NCBI GenBank assembly: GCA_965248715.1
Contig: CBDFKB010000008.1
Location: 930,001-994,000, forward strand
DNA: 64,000 nt
Direction of reading: 5' to 3'
Origin: CBDFKB01 sp965248715
GTDB lineage: Bacteria > Pseudomonadota > Alphaproteobacteria > Rhizobiales > Rhizobiaceae
The translations under genes and the position numbers were made by a program. Shown here in pieces: positions 51,730-61,679 of this stretch. How positions within the stretch are numbered: the first letter of the stretch is position 1; each line of letters begins with the position of its first letter. The notes beneath the pieces were generated by a model, which was given only the letters and a program-made list of their open reading frames with translations, searched no databases and was not told the DNA's origin.

Positions 51730-51858
51730 CACCCCCACACTCCGCCATCCTTGGGCACCGGCCCAAGGATCCAGTGCTGCCTAGCGCAAGCACGATGTTG
51801 CGACTTCGCCACTTATTATGCTGGATCCTTGGCACGGAGGCCAAGGATGACGGGGGTG
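51730..51858. repeat. Large inverted repeat with ATCCTTGG arms
   Basis: CACCCCCACACTCCGCCATC, then CTTGGGCACCGGCCCAAGGA and TCCAG (51730-51774), pair with CTGGATCCTTGGCACGGAGG, CCAAGGATGACGGGGGTG (51821-51858) around a 46-base loop. It lies between the aminotransferase and rne genes. The ATCCTTGG..CCAAGGAT core is a common type of intergenic palindrome in alphaproteobacteria. It could form a strong hairpin or be a decayed element. Confidence 0.65.
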
Positions 51859-51884
51859 TGAAGCTTGCCCCCCACTGCCGCACT

Positions 51885-52090
51885 AGCGCTTGTCACGAAG
51901 CGTTGGAATAGCTTCGTCGCGCTATCTCTTTGTTTATGCGCGTATTCTTATCCGAAAACCGCTACACACTTTTCGGGAATACGCTCTAGCGCTTGTCACC
52001 AAACGTTGGAATAGCTTCGTCGCGCTGTCTGTTTGTTTATGCGCGTATTCTTATCCGAAAACCGGTGCCCACTTTTCGGGAATACGCTCT
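51885..52090. repeat. Tandem pair of 103-bp RIME-like repeats
   Basis: Two copies (51885-51987 and 51988-52090) each begin AGCGCTTGTCAC and end GGGAATACGCTCT, with only a few differences. Each contains the inverted arms GCGTATTC/GAATACGC and CCGAAAA/TTTTCGG. The second copy runs into the stop codon of rne (complement of 52089-52091). Related, more divergent copies lie at 8094-8131, 39531-39597 and 47775-48027. Confidence 0.85.
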
Positions 52091-55000
52091 AGCTGAAAAA
52101 CCCACCGCCCTGCCACCAACCGGTACGGCGTGATTTGCCGGCGGCTTTTTTGTCGTCTGGTGCCTCAATTGGTTCGGGCGTTTCGCTCACATCCACCGAC
52201 ATGTTGGCAATCTCTACCGATGGCTCAATTGGTTCGGCGGATGCCTCGATGGTGGATGATCCGTTCTTGCGTGGCCGGCGGGTCGGGCGGCGGTTGTTTG
52301 GCCGTTCGTCTTTTGCCGGTTCTTTGGTAACGGTTTTGGTGTCCTTAGGTTCTTGCGGTGCGGCTTTTGTCTGCACTTCGGCAATTTCAGCAACATCGCC
52401 ATTATCGAGATCAATTTTGGCGGCCGCAATCTCGGGCGTTTGGTCGCCTTGCCGGTTCTGCAGGTCGGGTTCTGATGCCACCGCTGCTTCGGTTTGCCCG
52501 TTGGTGGCATTGTCAAGCGATGTGGCGTCGGCCTTCGGGCCAGCGTCGGTTGAACTGGCGGCACCACGGCTTCGTCTGCCACCGCGCTTGCCGCGGCGTT
52601 TGCGCCGTCCTTCCGCTTCGCCATCCTCACTGTCCGACTTTTCTTCACTCGCCCCAGGCGCTGCGGCGGTTACCTCGGCGCTGGCGCCTGTTGCCGCATC
52701 GCGCGCGCCACCCCGGCGGCGCCTACGGCGGGGGACGGCTGGGCTGTCTTCGCGGACTTCTTCTTCGTCACCGCTTTCTACGATCACCGCAGAATCGGGT
52801 TGGATATGGCGTATATCGACGCCTTCGCCGGTGGCCGCCTCGGCCTTTTCAATCGTGAACCGGTTTGCTTGTACGCTTGCATCGGCGATCACGACGATCG
52901 ACACGCCAAACTGGCGTTCGAGTTCAGTGAGGTTTTCACGCTTGTGGTTGAGTACATACAGCGCGATGTCGACACTGGCGCGTAACCGAATATTGAAACG
53001 CCGGTTGCGCAGCAAATGTTCTTTGATCGCGCGGATCGCCGACAGCCCGACCTGGGACGCAGAACGGATGTGCCCGGTCCCCTCGCAACTTTGGCAAACC
53101 ACCATTGTGCTGTCGAGCACGCTGGCGCGGATGCGCTGGCGCGACATTTCCAACAGCCCAAAATGGGATATGCGGCCGACCTGGATGCGAGCGCGGTCGT
53201 TTTTCAGATGTTCCTTGAGCCGTTTCTCCACCGCGCGGTTGTTGCGCTTTTCCTCCATATCGATGAAATCGATCACGATCAGGCCGGCCAGATCACGCAA
53301 CCGCAATTGCCGCGCAACTTCCTGCGCGGCCTCGAGGTTGGTCTGCAGCGCTGTGTTTTCGATCGAATGTTCGCGGGTCGAGCGTCCCGAATTGACGTCG
53401 ATCGCCACCAGTGCCTCGGTCTGGTTGATCACCAGATAACCGCCGGATTTCAACGTAACCTGCGGCACCAGCATCTTTTCCAATTGGGTCTCGACGCCAT
53501 CGTGAGCGAGAATCGGCAGGTCTTCCTTATATTGTTTTACATGACGCGCATGGCTCGGCATCAGCATTTGCATGAAGCCTCGGGCCTCGCGGTAACCTTC
53601 TTCGCCGGAAACTAGGATTTCGCTGGTTTCGCGATCATAAAGGTCGCGGATCGAGCGCTTGATCAGGCTGCCTTCTTCATAAACCAGACAAGGCGCGGTG
53701 GATTCCAGGGTTAGGCTGCGGACATTTTCCCAAAGCCGCAGCAGATATTCGAAATCGCGTTTGACCTCGGCCTTGGTGCGACTGGCTCCGGCGGTGCGTA
53801 AGATAACCCCCATGCCCTGAGGCACCTCAAGCTCCGCCGCGATTGTTTTGAGGCGCTTGCGGTCGGTGGCGTTGGTAATCTTCCTGGAAATGCCGCCGCC
53901 GCGTGCGGTGTTGGGCATCAAAACCGAATATCGACCAGCGAGCGACAGATAGGTGGTCAGCGCAGCGCCCTTGTTGCCGCGTTCTTCCTTGACCACCTGC
54001 ACCAGCAAAATCTGGCGTCGTTTGATGACTTCCTGGATTTTGTATTGCCGCCTCAACATGCGCCGGCGTTGCGGCACTTCTTCCAAAGCGTCTTCTGAGC
54101 CGACCGATTCTACATCGTCTTGTTCTTCGCCGGAGGGATCATCATCATTGCCACGTTCATCATTGCCATTTGGCTTGCGCCCACGGCTGCGGCGTCTCGA
54201 GCGTGCCCGCTTTGCCTTTGGGGCGCCGTCGTCAGTGCCATTGGTTTCGGCCGGCGCTGATTGTTCGCCAGCCGTCTCGGCTTCCGGTTCGGAAGCTTGA
54301 ACAGGGTCAAGATCGGTTTCTTCGTCATGGTCTTGCGGGGGCGATGGTTCGACAGTTTCCGGCTTGCAAACCGCCCCATTATCGGGTTGTTCAGCTTCGG
54401 CTTGCTTGGCTTCAACTGCGGGGTTTTCCTCTTCCGGCTCGGCGACCGGCTCCGATAGGCTGTCCGAGGGATTGTCGGCCGAAACCGTACGGGAGCGCCG
54501 GCGCCGTTTCGGCGCCTTCTTTTCTACTTCCGCAGTTTTTTCGTCTACCACAGGGTCCGTGCCATCATCACCGCTTGCGGCTTGTGCCTGGTCGGATTTT
54601 GGCGGTGTTGATGGTTCACATTCGCTATCGGCTGGGTTTGGTTCGGCTGTTTGCGCCGGCGGGTTTTCATCGCTCACCGCTACTTTATCGGTGGCTTTTG
54701 CGCGTTTTGTGCGCCGGGTGCGTGGCCGGCGGGTATTTCGTTTATCATCCGCATCTTTATCCGCAGCCGTAGCGGCTTCAGTGTCGGTACGAAGTTCAGA
54801 ATCAGCATCAGCATCAAGCTCGGCTTCGCCATTGCCAACCGTCGCATCATCATTGGCTGCTGCTTCTTGTTGTTCTTGCGGCTGGTCCAGTTCGTCAACG
54901 GTTTCAGCTTCGGTCGAGCGTCTGCCACGCCCGGTTTTTTGCGGCCGTTCATCCTCGTCACGGCCCTCGACTTGCATGGCCTCTTCTTCCGCCAGCAGGG

Positions 55001-55265
55001 CTTGCCGATCGGCGATCGGAATTTGGCAATAGTCGGGATGGATTTCGCTAAAGGCCAGGAAACCGTGTCGGTTGCCGCCATAGTCAACAAAGGCTGCCTG
55101 GAGCGAAGGTTCGACCCGGGTTACCTTTGCCAAATAAATGTTGCCGCGAAGTTGTTTCCTTGCCTGTGATTCGAAATCAAATTCGTCGACACGGCCGCCG
55201 CGAACAACCACCACTCTGGTTTCCTCCAAATGGGAGGCATCGATCAGCATTTTGCTGTTTGACAT
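52089..55265 (-). CDS. rne: Ribonuclease E
   Basis: The 1058-residue endoribonuclease starts RNA decay and rRNA/tRNA processing. The S1 domain opens at RGNIYLAKVTRVEPSLQAAF (near residue 40) but is interrupted by an acidic, low-complexity insertion (about residues 100-398) before resuming at YKIQEVIKRRQILLVQVVKE. The catalytic Asp residues are in LVAIDVNSGRSTRE (near 618) and LIVIDFIDMEEKRNN (near 665); the Zn-link is CQSCEGTG (near 722). From about 820 the chain is a charged, disordered scaffold with arginine-rich (RRKRRGKRGGRRSRG) segments for RNA and partner binding, ending RTGWWQGGGFFS. The S1 insertion is characteristic of alphaproteobacteria. Confidence 0.95.
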   Translation of the reverse strand: MSNSKMLIDASHLEETRVVVVRGGRVDEFDFESQARKQLRGNIYLAKVTRVEPSLQAAFVDYGGNRHGFLAFSEIHPDYCQIPIADRQALLAEEEAMQVEGRDEDERPQKTGRGRRSTEAETVDELDQPQEQQEAAANDDATVGNGEAELDADADSELRTDTEAATAADKDADDKRNTRRPRTRRTKRAKATDKVAVSDENPPAQTAEPNPADSECEPSTPPKSDQAQAASGDDGTDPVVDEKTAEVEKKAPKRRRRSRTVSADNPSDSLSEPVAEPEEENPAVEAKQAEAEQPDNGAVCKPETVEPSPPQDHDEETDLDPVQASEPEAETAGEQSAPAETNGTDDGAPKAKRARSRRRSRGRKPNGNDERGNDDDPSGEEQDDVESVGSEDALEEVPQRRRMLRRQYKIQEVIKRRQILLVQVVKEERGNKGAALTTYLSLAGRYSVLMPNTARGGGISRKITNATDRKRLKTIAAELEVPQGMGVILRTAGASRTKAEVKRDFEYLLRLWENVRSLTLESTAPCLVYEEGSLIKRSIRDLYDRETSEILVSGEEGYREARGFMQMLMPSHARHVKQYKEDLPILAHDGVETQLEKMLVPQVTLKSGGYLVINQTEALVAIDVNSGRSTREHSIENTALQTNLEAAQEVARQLRLRDLAGLIVIDFIDMEEKRNNRAVEKRLKEHLKNDRARIQVGRISHFGLLEMSRQRIRASVLDSTMVVCQSCEGTGHIRSASQVGLSAIRAIKEHLLRNRRFNIRLRASVDIALYVLNHKRENLTELERQFGVSIVVIADASVQANRFTIEKAEAATGEGVDIRHIQPDSAVIVESGDEEEVREDSPAVPRRRRRRGGARDAATGASAEVTAAAPGASEEKSDSEDGEAEGRRKRRGKRGGRRSRGAASSTDAGPKADATSLDNATNGQTEAAVASEPDLQNRQGDQTPEIAAAKIDLDNGDVAEIAEVQTKAAPQEPKDTKTVTKEPAKDERPNNRRPTRRPRKNGSSTIEASAEPIEPSVEIANMSVDVSETPEPIEAPDDKKAAGKSRRTGWWQGGGFFS

Positions 55266-56037
55266 TGATTACTCTCTCCGCCGCCGACGGACAAATTAAC
55301 CCGGCCAACATGCTATTTCGCATTAAAACCATTGTTGTCAGTCCACCAGCGCGCGTTTAAATTGGCAGGCACCAACACATACAGTGGCACGCCCCAAGTG
55401 AAGGGTTGCGTTGGCCACCGGCTTAGGGAATTGTTTTGTAAGCGCGACAAAACCGGTCTCCCTGCCTGCGATTGTTTCGGTCATCCGGCCCTATATTATG
55501 ACCGGTTACTGGGTACGCGCCATTGCTGGTTCCTTCGCCAGAGCGACGCAAATCGTAACATCGTGGGAATTTCGTTCCAGACGATGTGCGAATTCAATAT
55601 TAGGCAAATTTGCGACGGATTTGCTGGACTCTTACCATGACTCACATCATTTAGCCCGGATCATACTGGAACCGCTAATTGGATCGGTAACCGGACTCTG
55701 CCCATCGCAATATTTGGCCAGAATCTCAGTGTATGCATTTGTTCGAGGCAAAACAAGGACATCAATAGCATTAATCGCGAATTGCAACCGGGTTCAGGCG
55801 GTGCGGAAGAGATTTTGACCAGGCTGGATCGGTCGGCATAACTTGGTGTTGATGTGGCGATTCGTTCATTTCTTGAGGCTTTGTGGGGTAGAACTGGCCA
55901 ACTTGCCGCCTGTTGGCCGTGGTTTCGAGCGATAATCGCGCGGATTGGAAAATTTTGTCGGAGCGGCCTTTTATCAAGATCAGGCAAAGTTGAGCCAATC
56001 TGGTCGAATACCGCTCTGCGCACATAAGGAATGATAG
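55266..56037. other. Gene-free stretch between divergent rne and amiC
   Basis: This stretch of 772 bases has no credible gene and no member of the window's repeat families. It probably holds the promoters of both genes and a long rne leader. In other bacteria the rne leader is structured and binds RNase E to limit its own synthesis. A GGTCAT/ATGACC inverted repeat at 55472-55503 is the only symmetric element noticed. The rne-proximal end has a GGAGAG site for the ATG at 55265. Confidence 0.5.
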
Positions 56038-57282
56038 GTGGCGCCGCCATTGTTGAAAATCCAGCTAGAGAATTTTCGCACCGGCATGCTGGCGATTTTG
56101 CTGCTGTTGCTGGCGTCGCCGATCGAACCTGCGGGTGCGAGCGCTGCCGACCAATCGCCTGGTGCGCGCACCGCATTTTCAGCACTAGTTGCCGGCGATC
56201 GGCAACGCGCCAGATTGGTTATCGAGCTGGACGGCCCAATCGAGGTCGAACCTTCCTATTTGGCCGACCCGGACCGCATCGTGCTCGACCTCAGCCGACT
56301 GAAATTCGCATTTGTCGAAGCCGGTGAACCAGTGCCACGCGGCCTGGTTAAGGCAATTAGTTATGGCATGACCGCGTCGGGCAATGCGCAGTTAATTTTG
56401 GAGCTGACCCACCCGGCGCTGATTTCGGAGATAGAGATGCGCGAGGCCGATGTCGCTGGCCGCTATCGGTTGATTGCAGAGTTCCTGAGCGCATCGCCGG
56501 CCGCGTTTGCCAATGAAGTAAGGGTACCAGCATCGGGTGAATTCGGTGATTTTTCAATACCTACGGCGCAATCTCGACAGCCAACTGCGGAGCCGGCAAA
56601 TGTCACATCGGTGGTGGTACTTGATCCCGGCCATGGCGGCATCGACCCCGGCGCGGTCGGCGGCGGCGGCGCGATGGAAAAGGAAGTGGTGCTCGATGTT
56701 GCGCGGCGGGTCGCATCTTTGTTGCGCGAAAAACTGGGTTTTGCGGTTTTTTTGACCCGCGATAGGGATCAATTTATGCGGCTTTCCGAGCGGGTTGCCT
56801 TTGCCAAGGAAAAACAGGCCAGTTTGTTCATCTCCATGCATGCGGATTCCCTACGGCAATCCTTCGTTCGCGGTGCCACTGTGCACACCTTGTCGCGTAA
56901 GGCTTCCGACCGCATCGCCGAAACCCTGGCCCAATCGGAAAGCCGCACCGCGCTTCTTGCCGGGGTACAGATCGAGGACATTGATGAACCGGTTTCAGAT
57001 ATCTTGCTCGATCTTGCGACCCGCGAAACCAAAGTATTTTCCAACCGTTTCGCACGTTTGCTGGTGGATGAATTGGATGGCAGCGTGGAATTGTTGAAGA
57101 ACCCGCACCGGTTTGCCGCTTTTCGGGTGTTGATGGCGCCAGATTTCCCGTCGGCTTTGATAGAACTCGGCTTCCTGTCCAATGCACAAGATGAACAAAA
57201 TTTGACGATGGAAACTTGGCGTCAAAAGGTTGCGGAACGCATTGCGGCGGCAATCACACGCTATTTTGGATCGGGTGCATAA
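56038..57282 (+). CDS. amiC: N-acetylmuramoyl-L-alanine amidase, AMIN-domain type
   Basis: The 414-residue cell-wall amidase starts at GTG 56038 behind AAGGA. A signal peptide (about residues 16-36) precedes an AMIN domain (about 40-150), then the zinc amidase: LDPGHGGIDPGAVGGGG (near 195), HADSLRQSFVRGATVHTLS (near 267) and the catalytic Glu in ALIELGFLSN (near 376). It cleaves the amide between MurNAc and L-Ala during septum splitting. It is upstream of the PBP1A gene, as in many alphaproteobacteria. Confidence 0.93.
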   Translation: MAPPLLKIQLENFRTGMLAILLLLLASPIEPAGASAADQSPGARTAFSALVAGDRQRARLVIELDGPIEVEPSYLADPDRIVLDLSRLKFAFVEAGEPVPRGLVKAISYGMTASGNAQLILELTHPALISEIEMREADVAGRYRLIAEFLSASPAAFANEVRVPASGEFGDFSIPTAQSRQPTAEPANVTSVVVLDPGHGGIDPGAVGGGGAMEKEVVLDVARRVASLLREKLGFAVFLTRDRDQFMRLSERVAFAKEKQASLFISMHADSLRQSFVRGATVHTLSRKASDRIAETLAQSESRTALLAGVQIEDIDEPVSDILLDLATRETKVFSNRFARLLVDELDGSVELLKNPHRFAAFRVLMAPDFPSALIELGFLSNAQDEQNLTMETWRQKVAERIAAAITRYFGSGA

Positions 57283-57466
57283 ATCGTTTTTGGAAACCGA
57301 TTTGTGTCCGCAAGGCCACAATCTGCGCATAACTTAGTGCAAGTAAGACAAAAGCCGTAGAAACTGGCGCAAATCGCGCTATCAGTTTCATACAGTTTGC
57401 CGTGCGTTGAAAAATCGGCGCTATTTGACCGCCGCGATTTTGTTCGCTGAAATTATTGGAGCCCGC

Positions 57467-57562
57467 TTGTGGTGAGCCCGCACCACGGCTCGGTTTCCGC
57501 CTAGTCAGCAAACAAAATCGCGGCGGTCAAATCGGTCAATATTAAATTTTCTTGGTATAATT
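57467..57562. repeat. ATACCAA-type intergenic repeat, copy 2
   Basis: On the minus strand it opens TTATACCAAGAAAATTTAAT, then ATTGACCGATTTGACCGCC and GCGATTTTGTTTGCTGAC, and it ends with a GGTGAGCCCGC-like block as in the 16270-16382 copy. It is the only recognisable structure in the 616-base gap 57283-57898 between amiC and the PBP gene; the rest of the gap looks like non-coding leader. Confidence 0.65.
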
Positions 57563-57898
57563 CGGTCACATTTGTGTTCGGTATGAGAAGAAAACCTAGA
57601 AACAGTTCACAAAGAGGGGCTGGCACCCCGGTTAAGAGGTTTGACGCTGGAGTTCTCGGTTATAATGACCGTCGATCAAATAGGTCTTATTTGCACGGAT
57701 TATTTCTCCGCAAGCTTTTGAAATCCAACCAGGTTTCCAACACGCTTGCATCTAATATCTGTACAAATATGACCTGTTATTGTAGCCGAATTAGTGAGAC
57801 CAGACCTTAAGCGGTCGTGGGTAATTAGGTAGAAGCGATCGGCGCAACCGTGCATATACAGACGCGGCGATCAACTTGGACCGGTAAAGAGGCAATAC

Positions 57899-60358
57899 AT
57901 GCTCCGATTGATCGGATACTTATTTGGCCTGGGCGCGGTTATGTTTATACTCATAGCCGCTGGGATCGCCTGGTATGTCGACAGCTTGTCGGAAAACCTG
58001 CCCGACTACGAGGTCCTCAACCAGTACGAGCCGCCGGTGACAACCCGCTTTCACGCTGCCGACGGATCGTTGATGGCGGAATATGCCTACCAGCGCCGCC
58101 TTTATCTGCCGATCCAGGCAGTGCCCGATCTTGTCAAGCAGGCCTATATTTCGGCCGAAGATAAGAATTTTTACCGGCACACCGGCATCGACTTTTTTGC
58201 GTTAGCGCGGGCGATGAGCATCAATTTGCGCAATTATGGTGGCAACCGGCGCGCGGTCGGTGCCTCTACGATCACCCAACAGGTGGCCAAGAACTTCCTG
58301 CTGTCGAACGAGCGCACGATCGTGCGCAAGATCAAGGAAGCCATTTTGTCGTTCCGCATTGAGCGCGCCTATTCGAAAGACCGAATCCTTGAACTCTACC
58401 TCAACGAAATTTTTCTCGGTCTTAATGCCTATGGCATTGCTGGCGCGTCCCTGACCTATTTCGACAAATCGGTGCGCGAACTCAATCTGCAGGAGGCCGC
58501 ATATCTGGCGGCTCTTCCCAAGGCGCCAAACAATTATCACCCGTTCCGTCAGGCCGATGCAGCGATTGAGCGCCGCAATTGGGTGATCGACCGCATGGTC
58601 GCCAATGGCTATGTGGAGGCTGAAGCCGGTGAAATCGCCAAGGATCAGCCGCTTGGCGTCAATCCGCGCCGCGGCAGCAGCTATTTGTTTGCGTCGGAGT
58701 ATTTTTCCGAGGAAGTGCGCCGCGAGATCTCCGAGCGATATGGCGAGGATACGCTTTATAAGGGCGGGCTGTCGGTCCGCACCACCCTTGATCCGTCGCT
58801 GCAGATCATCGCCCGCCGGGCACTGATCAATGGTCTGGTCGCCTTTGATCAAAAACGCGGCTATCGCGGGCCGGTGGCAAAAATCGAGCTCGGTGATGAT
58901 TGGGGCGAGGCGGTCGCGGAATATAAACAATTGGCCGACGTGCCTGAGTGGAAACTTGCAGTGGTGACCTCGGTCAACGAAGAAGTTGTGCAAATCGGTT
59001 TGCGGCCGACCAATCAAGTATCCGGCGCATTGTCGACGACCCGTGAAACCGCGGTAATTCCGTTTGGGCAGATGAAGTGGGCAACCAAACTTCGGATCGA
59101 TGGCAAAACCAGTACAGCGAAAACCGCCGACCAGATATTGACCGTAGGCGACGTGATTTACGTGGAACAGTCCGAGCAAACGGTCGGCGAATATGGGTTG
59201 CGTCAATTCCCAGAAATTTCCGGTGCCATTACCGCGCTCGACCCGCACACGGGCCGGGTCTTGGCGCTGGTCGGCGGCTTTTCCTACAACCCGCAATCGC
59301 AGTTCAACCGGGCAACCCAGGCCTATCGCCAGCCAGGCTCCTCATTTAAGCCGTTCGTCTACGCGGCGGCGCTTGATAATGGCTACACCCCGTCTTCGGT
59401 GGTGTTGGATGCGCCGGTTCGCATCGACCAGGGTTCGTTAGGCATTTGGGAACCGAAAAACTATGGCGGCAAATATGCTGGACCCTCGACACTTCGCCTC
59501 GGCATCGAACGTTCGCGCAATTTGATGACCGTGCGGCTAGCCAAAGACATGGGCATGCCGCTGGTCGCACAATATGCCGAACAATTTGGCGTCTATGACG
59601 ACATGCTGCCAGTGCTGTCGATGGCGCTCGGTTCTGGCGAGACTACCGTGTTGCGCATGGTCGCCGCCTATGCGGTACTGGCCAATGGCGGCAAGCAAAT
59701 CACCCCGACCCAAATCGACCGGATCCAAGACCGTTACGGCAAGACCATTTTCAAGCATGAGGAACGCATCTGCGAGACCTGTAACGCCACGGCATGGACG
59801 AACCAAGAAGAACCGGTGCTTGAAGATACCCGTGAACAAGTACTTGACCCGATGACCGCCTACCAGATCACCTCGATGATGGAGGGCGTAGTCAAGCGTG
59901 GCACAGCACCGGTGGTCCGCAAAGTCGGCAAACCGATCGCCGGTAAAACCGGAACCACCAACGACGAAAAAGACGCCTGGTTTATCGGTTATTCGCCCGA
60001 TTTAGTAGCCGGCGTCTATATCGGCTACGATACCCCAAGGTCGATGGGCCGAGGCAGCACTGGCGGTGGATTGGCGGCGCCAATTTTCACTGAGTTCATG
60101 ACCCAGGCTTTGGCCGACAAGCCGCCGGTTGAGTTTCGGGTGCCGCGCGGCATTAAGTTGATCGCGATCAATCGCAAGACCGGACTTCGCGCCAACGCCG
60201 GGGAGGAAGGGGTGATCATGGAAGCATTTAAACCGGGCACCAGCCCGCCGGACAGCTATTCGGTGATCGGCTTCGGCAGTGACATCCTGAAAGGCAGTTT
60301 GACGGTGTCGCCGGATGCCAACCGGGCAGTGCTGTCGGGTACCGGCGGGTTGTATTAA
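57899..60358 (+). CDS. mrcA: Bifunctional penicillin-binding protein 1A
   Basis: The 819-residue peptidoglycan synthase has a transmembrane segment (about residues 4-26), a GT51 transglycosylase domain (about 50-230, with AEDKNFYRHTGIDFFALARA and ASTITQQVAKNFLL) and a transpeptidase domain. The nucleophile is in GSSFKPF (near 480), SRN is in GIERSRNLMTVRLA, and KTG is in AGKTGTTNDEKDAWFIGY (near 682). An OB-like insert lies between. The position after amiC and before prfB matches other alphaproteobacteria. Confidence 0.95.
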   Translation: MLRLIGYLFGLGAVMFILIAAGIAWYVDSLSENLPDYEVLNQYEPPVTTRFHAADGSLMAEYAYQRRLYLPIQAVPDLVKQAYISAEDKNFYRHTGIDFFALARAMSINLRNYGGNRRAVGASTITQQVAKNFLLSNERTIVRKIKEAILSFRIERAYSKDRILELYLNEIFLGLNAYGIAGASLTYFDKSVRELNLQEAAYLAALPKAPNNYHPFRQADAAIERRNWVIDRMVANGYVEAEAGEIAKDQPLGVNPRRGSSYLFASEYFSEEVRREISERYGEDTLYKGGLSVRTTLDPSLQIIARRALINGLVAFDQKRGYRGPVAKIELGDDWGEAVAEYKQLADVPEWKLAVVTSVNEEVVQIGLRPTNQVSGALSTTRETAVIPFGQMKWATKLRIDGKTSTAKTADQILTVGDVIYVEQSEQTVGEYGLRQFPEISGAITALDPHTGRVLALVGGFSYNPQSQFNRATQAYRQPGSSFKPFVYAAALDNGYTPSSVVLDAPVRIDQGSLGIWEPKNYGGKYAGPSTLRLGIERSRNLMTVRLAKDMGMPLVAQYAEQFGVYDDMLPVLSMALGSGETTVLRMVAAYAVLANGGKQITPTQIDRIQDRYGKTIFKHEERICETCNATAWTNQEEPVLEDTREQVLDPMTAYQITSMMEGVVKRGTAPVVRKVGKPIAGKTGTTNDEKDAWFIGYSPDLVAGVYIGYDTPRSMGRGSTGGGLAAPIFTEFMTQALADKPPVEFRVPRGIKLIAINRKTGLRANAGEEGVIMEAFKPGTSPPDSYSVIGFGSDILKGSLTVSPDANRAVLSGTGGLY

Positions 60359-60535
60359 CCTGATACCAGCAACAACAAATACTGAGCTGTTTGACCGGTA
60401 GTGGGCGCAATCTGCGGCGGTTGTCGGGATGCCAGTTGAAAACATCCAAATTGAGCTTTATCAACAGACGCCGGCGGGTGCCAACCTTTTGGCCGCAATA
60501 AACTCATTTTAGCAATTTCGGCAATGGAACGGCTC

Positions 60536-61670
60536 ATGCGCGCGGAAACGCTTTCCATCATAAACGAGATCAAGCAGGCGATCAGCCTGCTGAGGAGGCA
60601 TCTTTGACTGGGACAAATCGCGGCAAAGGCTGAACGATCTAAACGCGCGGGCCGAAGATCCCGATATCTGGAACGATCCCACCAGCGCCCAGAAATTGAT
60701 GCGTGAGCGCCAGCACCTTGATGCCAGCATCACCGCGATCAAGGAGATCGAGACCGAGCTCGGCGACAATGTGGATTTGATCGAATTGGGCGGGGAAGAA
60801 GACGACATCGAAATCGTGGCCGAGGCCGAAGCGCAACTGCAAAAGTTGCATTCGGAACTCGGCAAGCGCCAGATCGCGGCACTGATGAGCGGCGAGGTCG
60901 ACGCCAGCGATAGCTATGTGGAGGTACACGCCGGCGCCGGTGGCACCGAGAGCCAGGACTGGGCGCAGATGCTGATGCGCATGTATATGCGCTGGGCCGA
61001 AAAAAACGGCATGAAGGTGGAGTTACAAAGCCGCACCGATGGCGACGAAGCCGGGATCAAGGCAGCGACCATCCTCATTAAAGGCGAAAATGCCCATGGC
61101 TGGCTGAAGACCGAATCCGGAGTGCATCGGCTAGTGCGAATTTCGCCATTCGACAGTCAATCGCGCCGGCACACGTCGTTTTCGTCAGTATGGGTCTATC
61201 CGGTGGTCGACGATTCGATCGAAATCGATATCCAAGACAAGGATATCCGCATTGACACTTACCGCTCGTCTGGCGCCGGCGGACAACATGTCAACACTAC
61301 TGATTCTGCGGTCCGCATTACCCATATGCCAACCGGTATCGTGGTCACCTCGTCGGAGAAATCCCAGCACCAAAACCGCGCCAATGCGATGAACGGGCTG
61401 AGAGCCAGATTGTATGATCTGGAGGTCAAGAAACGTCAGGAATCGATCCAGGAATCCCATGAACAAAAGACCGAGATCGGCTGGGGCCATCAAATCCGGT
61501 CCTATGTGTTGCAGCCCTATCAGATGGTCAAGGATTTACGCACCAGCGTCGAAAACAGCAATCCGGACGCGGTGTTGGATGGGGATTTGAACCCATTCAT
61601 GGAAGCAGCGCTGATACACCAAATAGCTGGCAGTGCAGGCGACGAAGGCGAGGAAACCGCCGAAGGTTGA
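60536..61670 (+). CDS. prfB: Peptide chain release factor 2, with programmed frameshift
   Basis: The gene is read in two frames. From ATG 60536 (MRAETLSIINEIKQAISLLR) the first frame ends at TGA 60605-60607; the second, from GAC 60606, continues to 61670. The join gives LLRRHLDWDKSRQRLNDLNA, the usual RF2 sequence, so the full product is 377 residues. RISPFDSQSRRHTSF has the SPF stop-codon recognition motif and SSGAGGQHVNTTDSAVRITH the GGQ that triggers peptide release. RF2 reads UGA and UAA. An earlier in-frame ATG at 60524 is also possible. Confidence 0.94.
60593..60608 (+). promoter_or_regulatory. prfB: +1 programmed frameshift site of prfB
   Basis: The site has the three expected parts: an internal Shine-Dalgarno AGGAGG (60593-60598), a 3-base gap (CAT), then the slippery CTT-TGA-C (60602-60608). 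The in-frame UGA is the codon that RF2 itself reads. When RF2 is scarce the ribosome shifts by one base and makes more, so the gene regulates itself. Confidence 0.93.
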
Positions 61671-61679
61671 TTGAACCGG

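Noticed and set aside
51885..52090. A CRISPR array because of tandem direct repeats.
   Set aside because: There are only two 103-bp copies with no spacers between them, and each is an imperfect palindrome with related single copies elsewhere.
52135..53439. A 434-codon plus-strand frame opposite rne, Ser-rich.
   Set aside because: It is the complement of the Ala/Asp/Glu-rich scaffold of RNase E and has no start signals.
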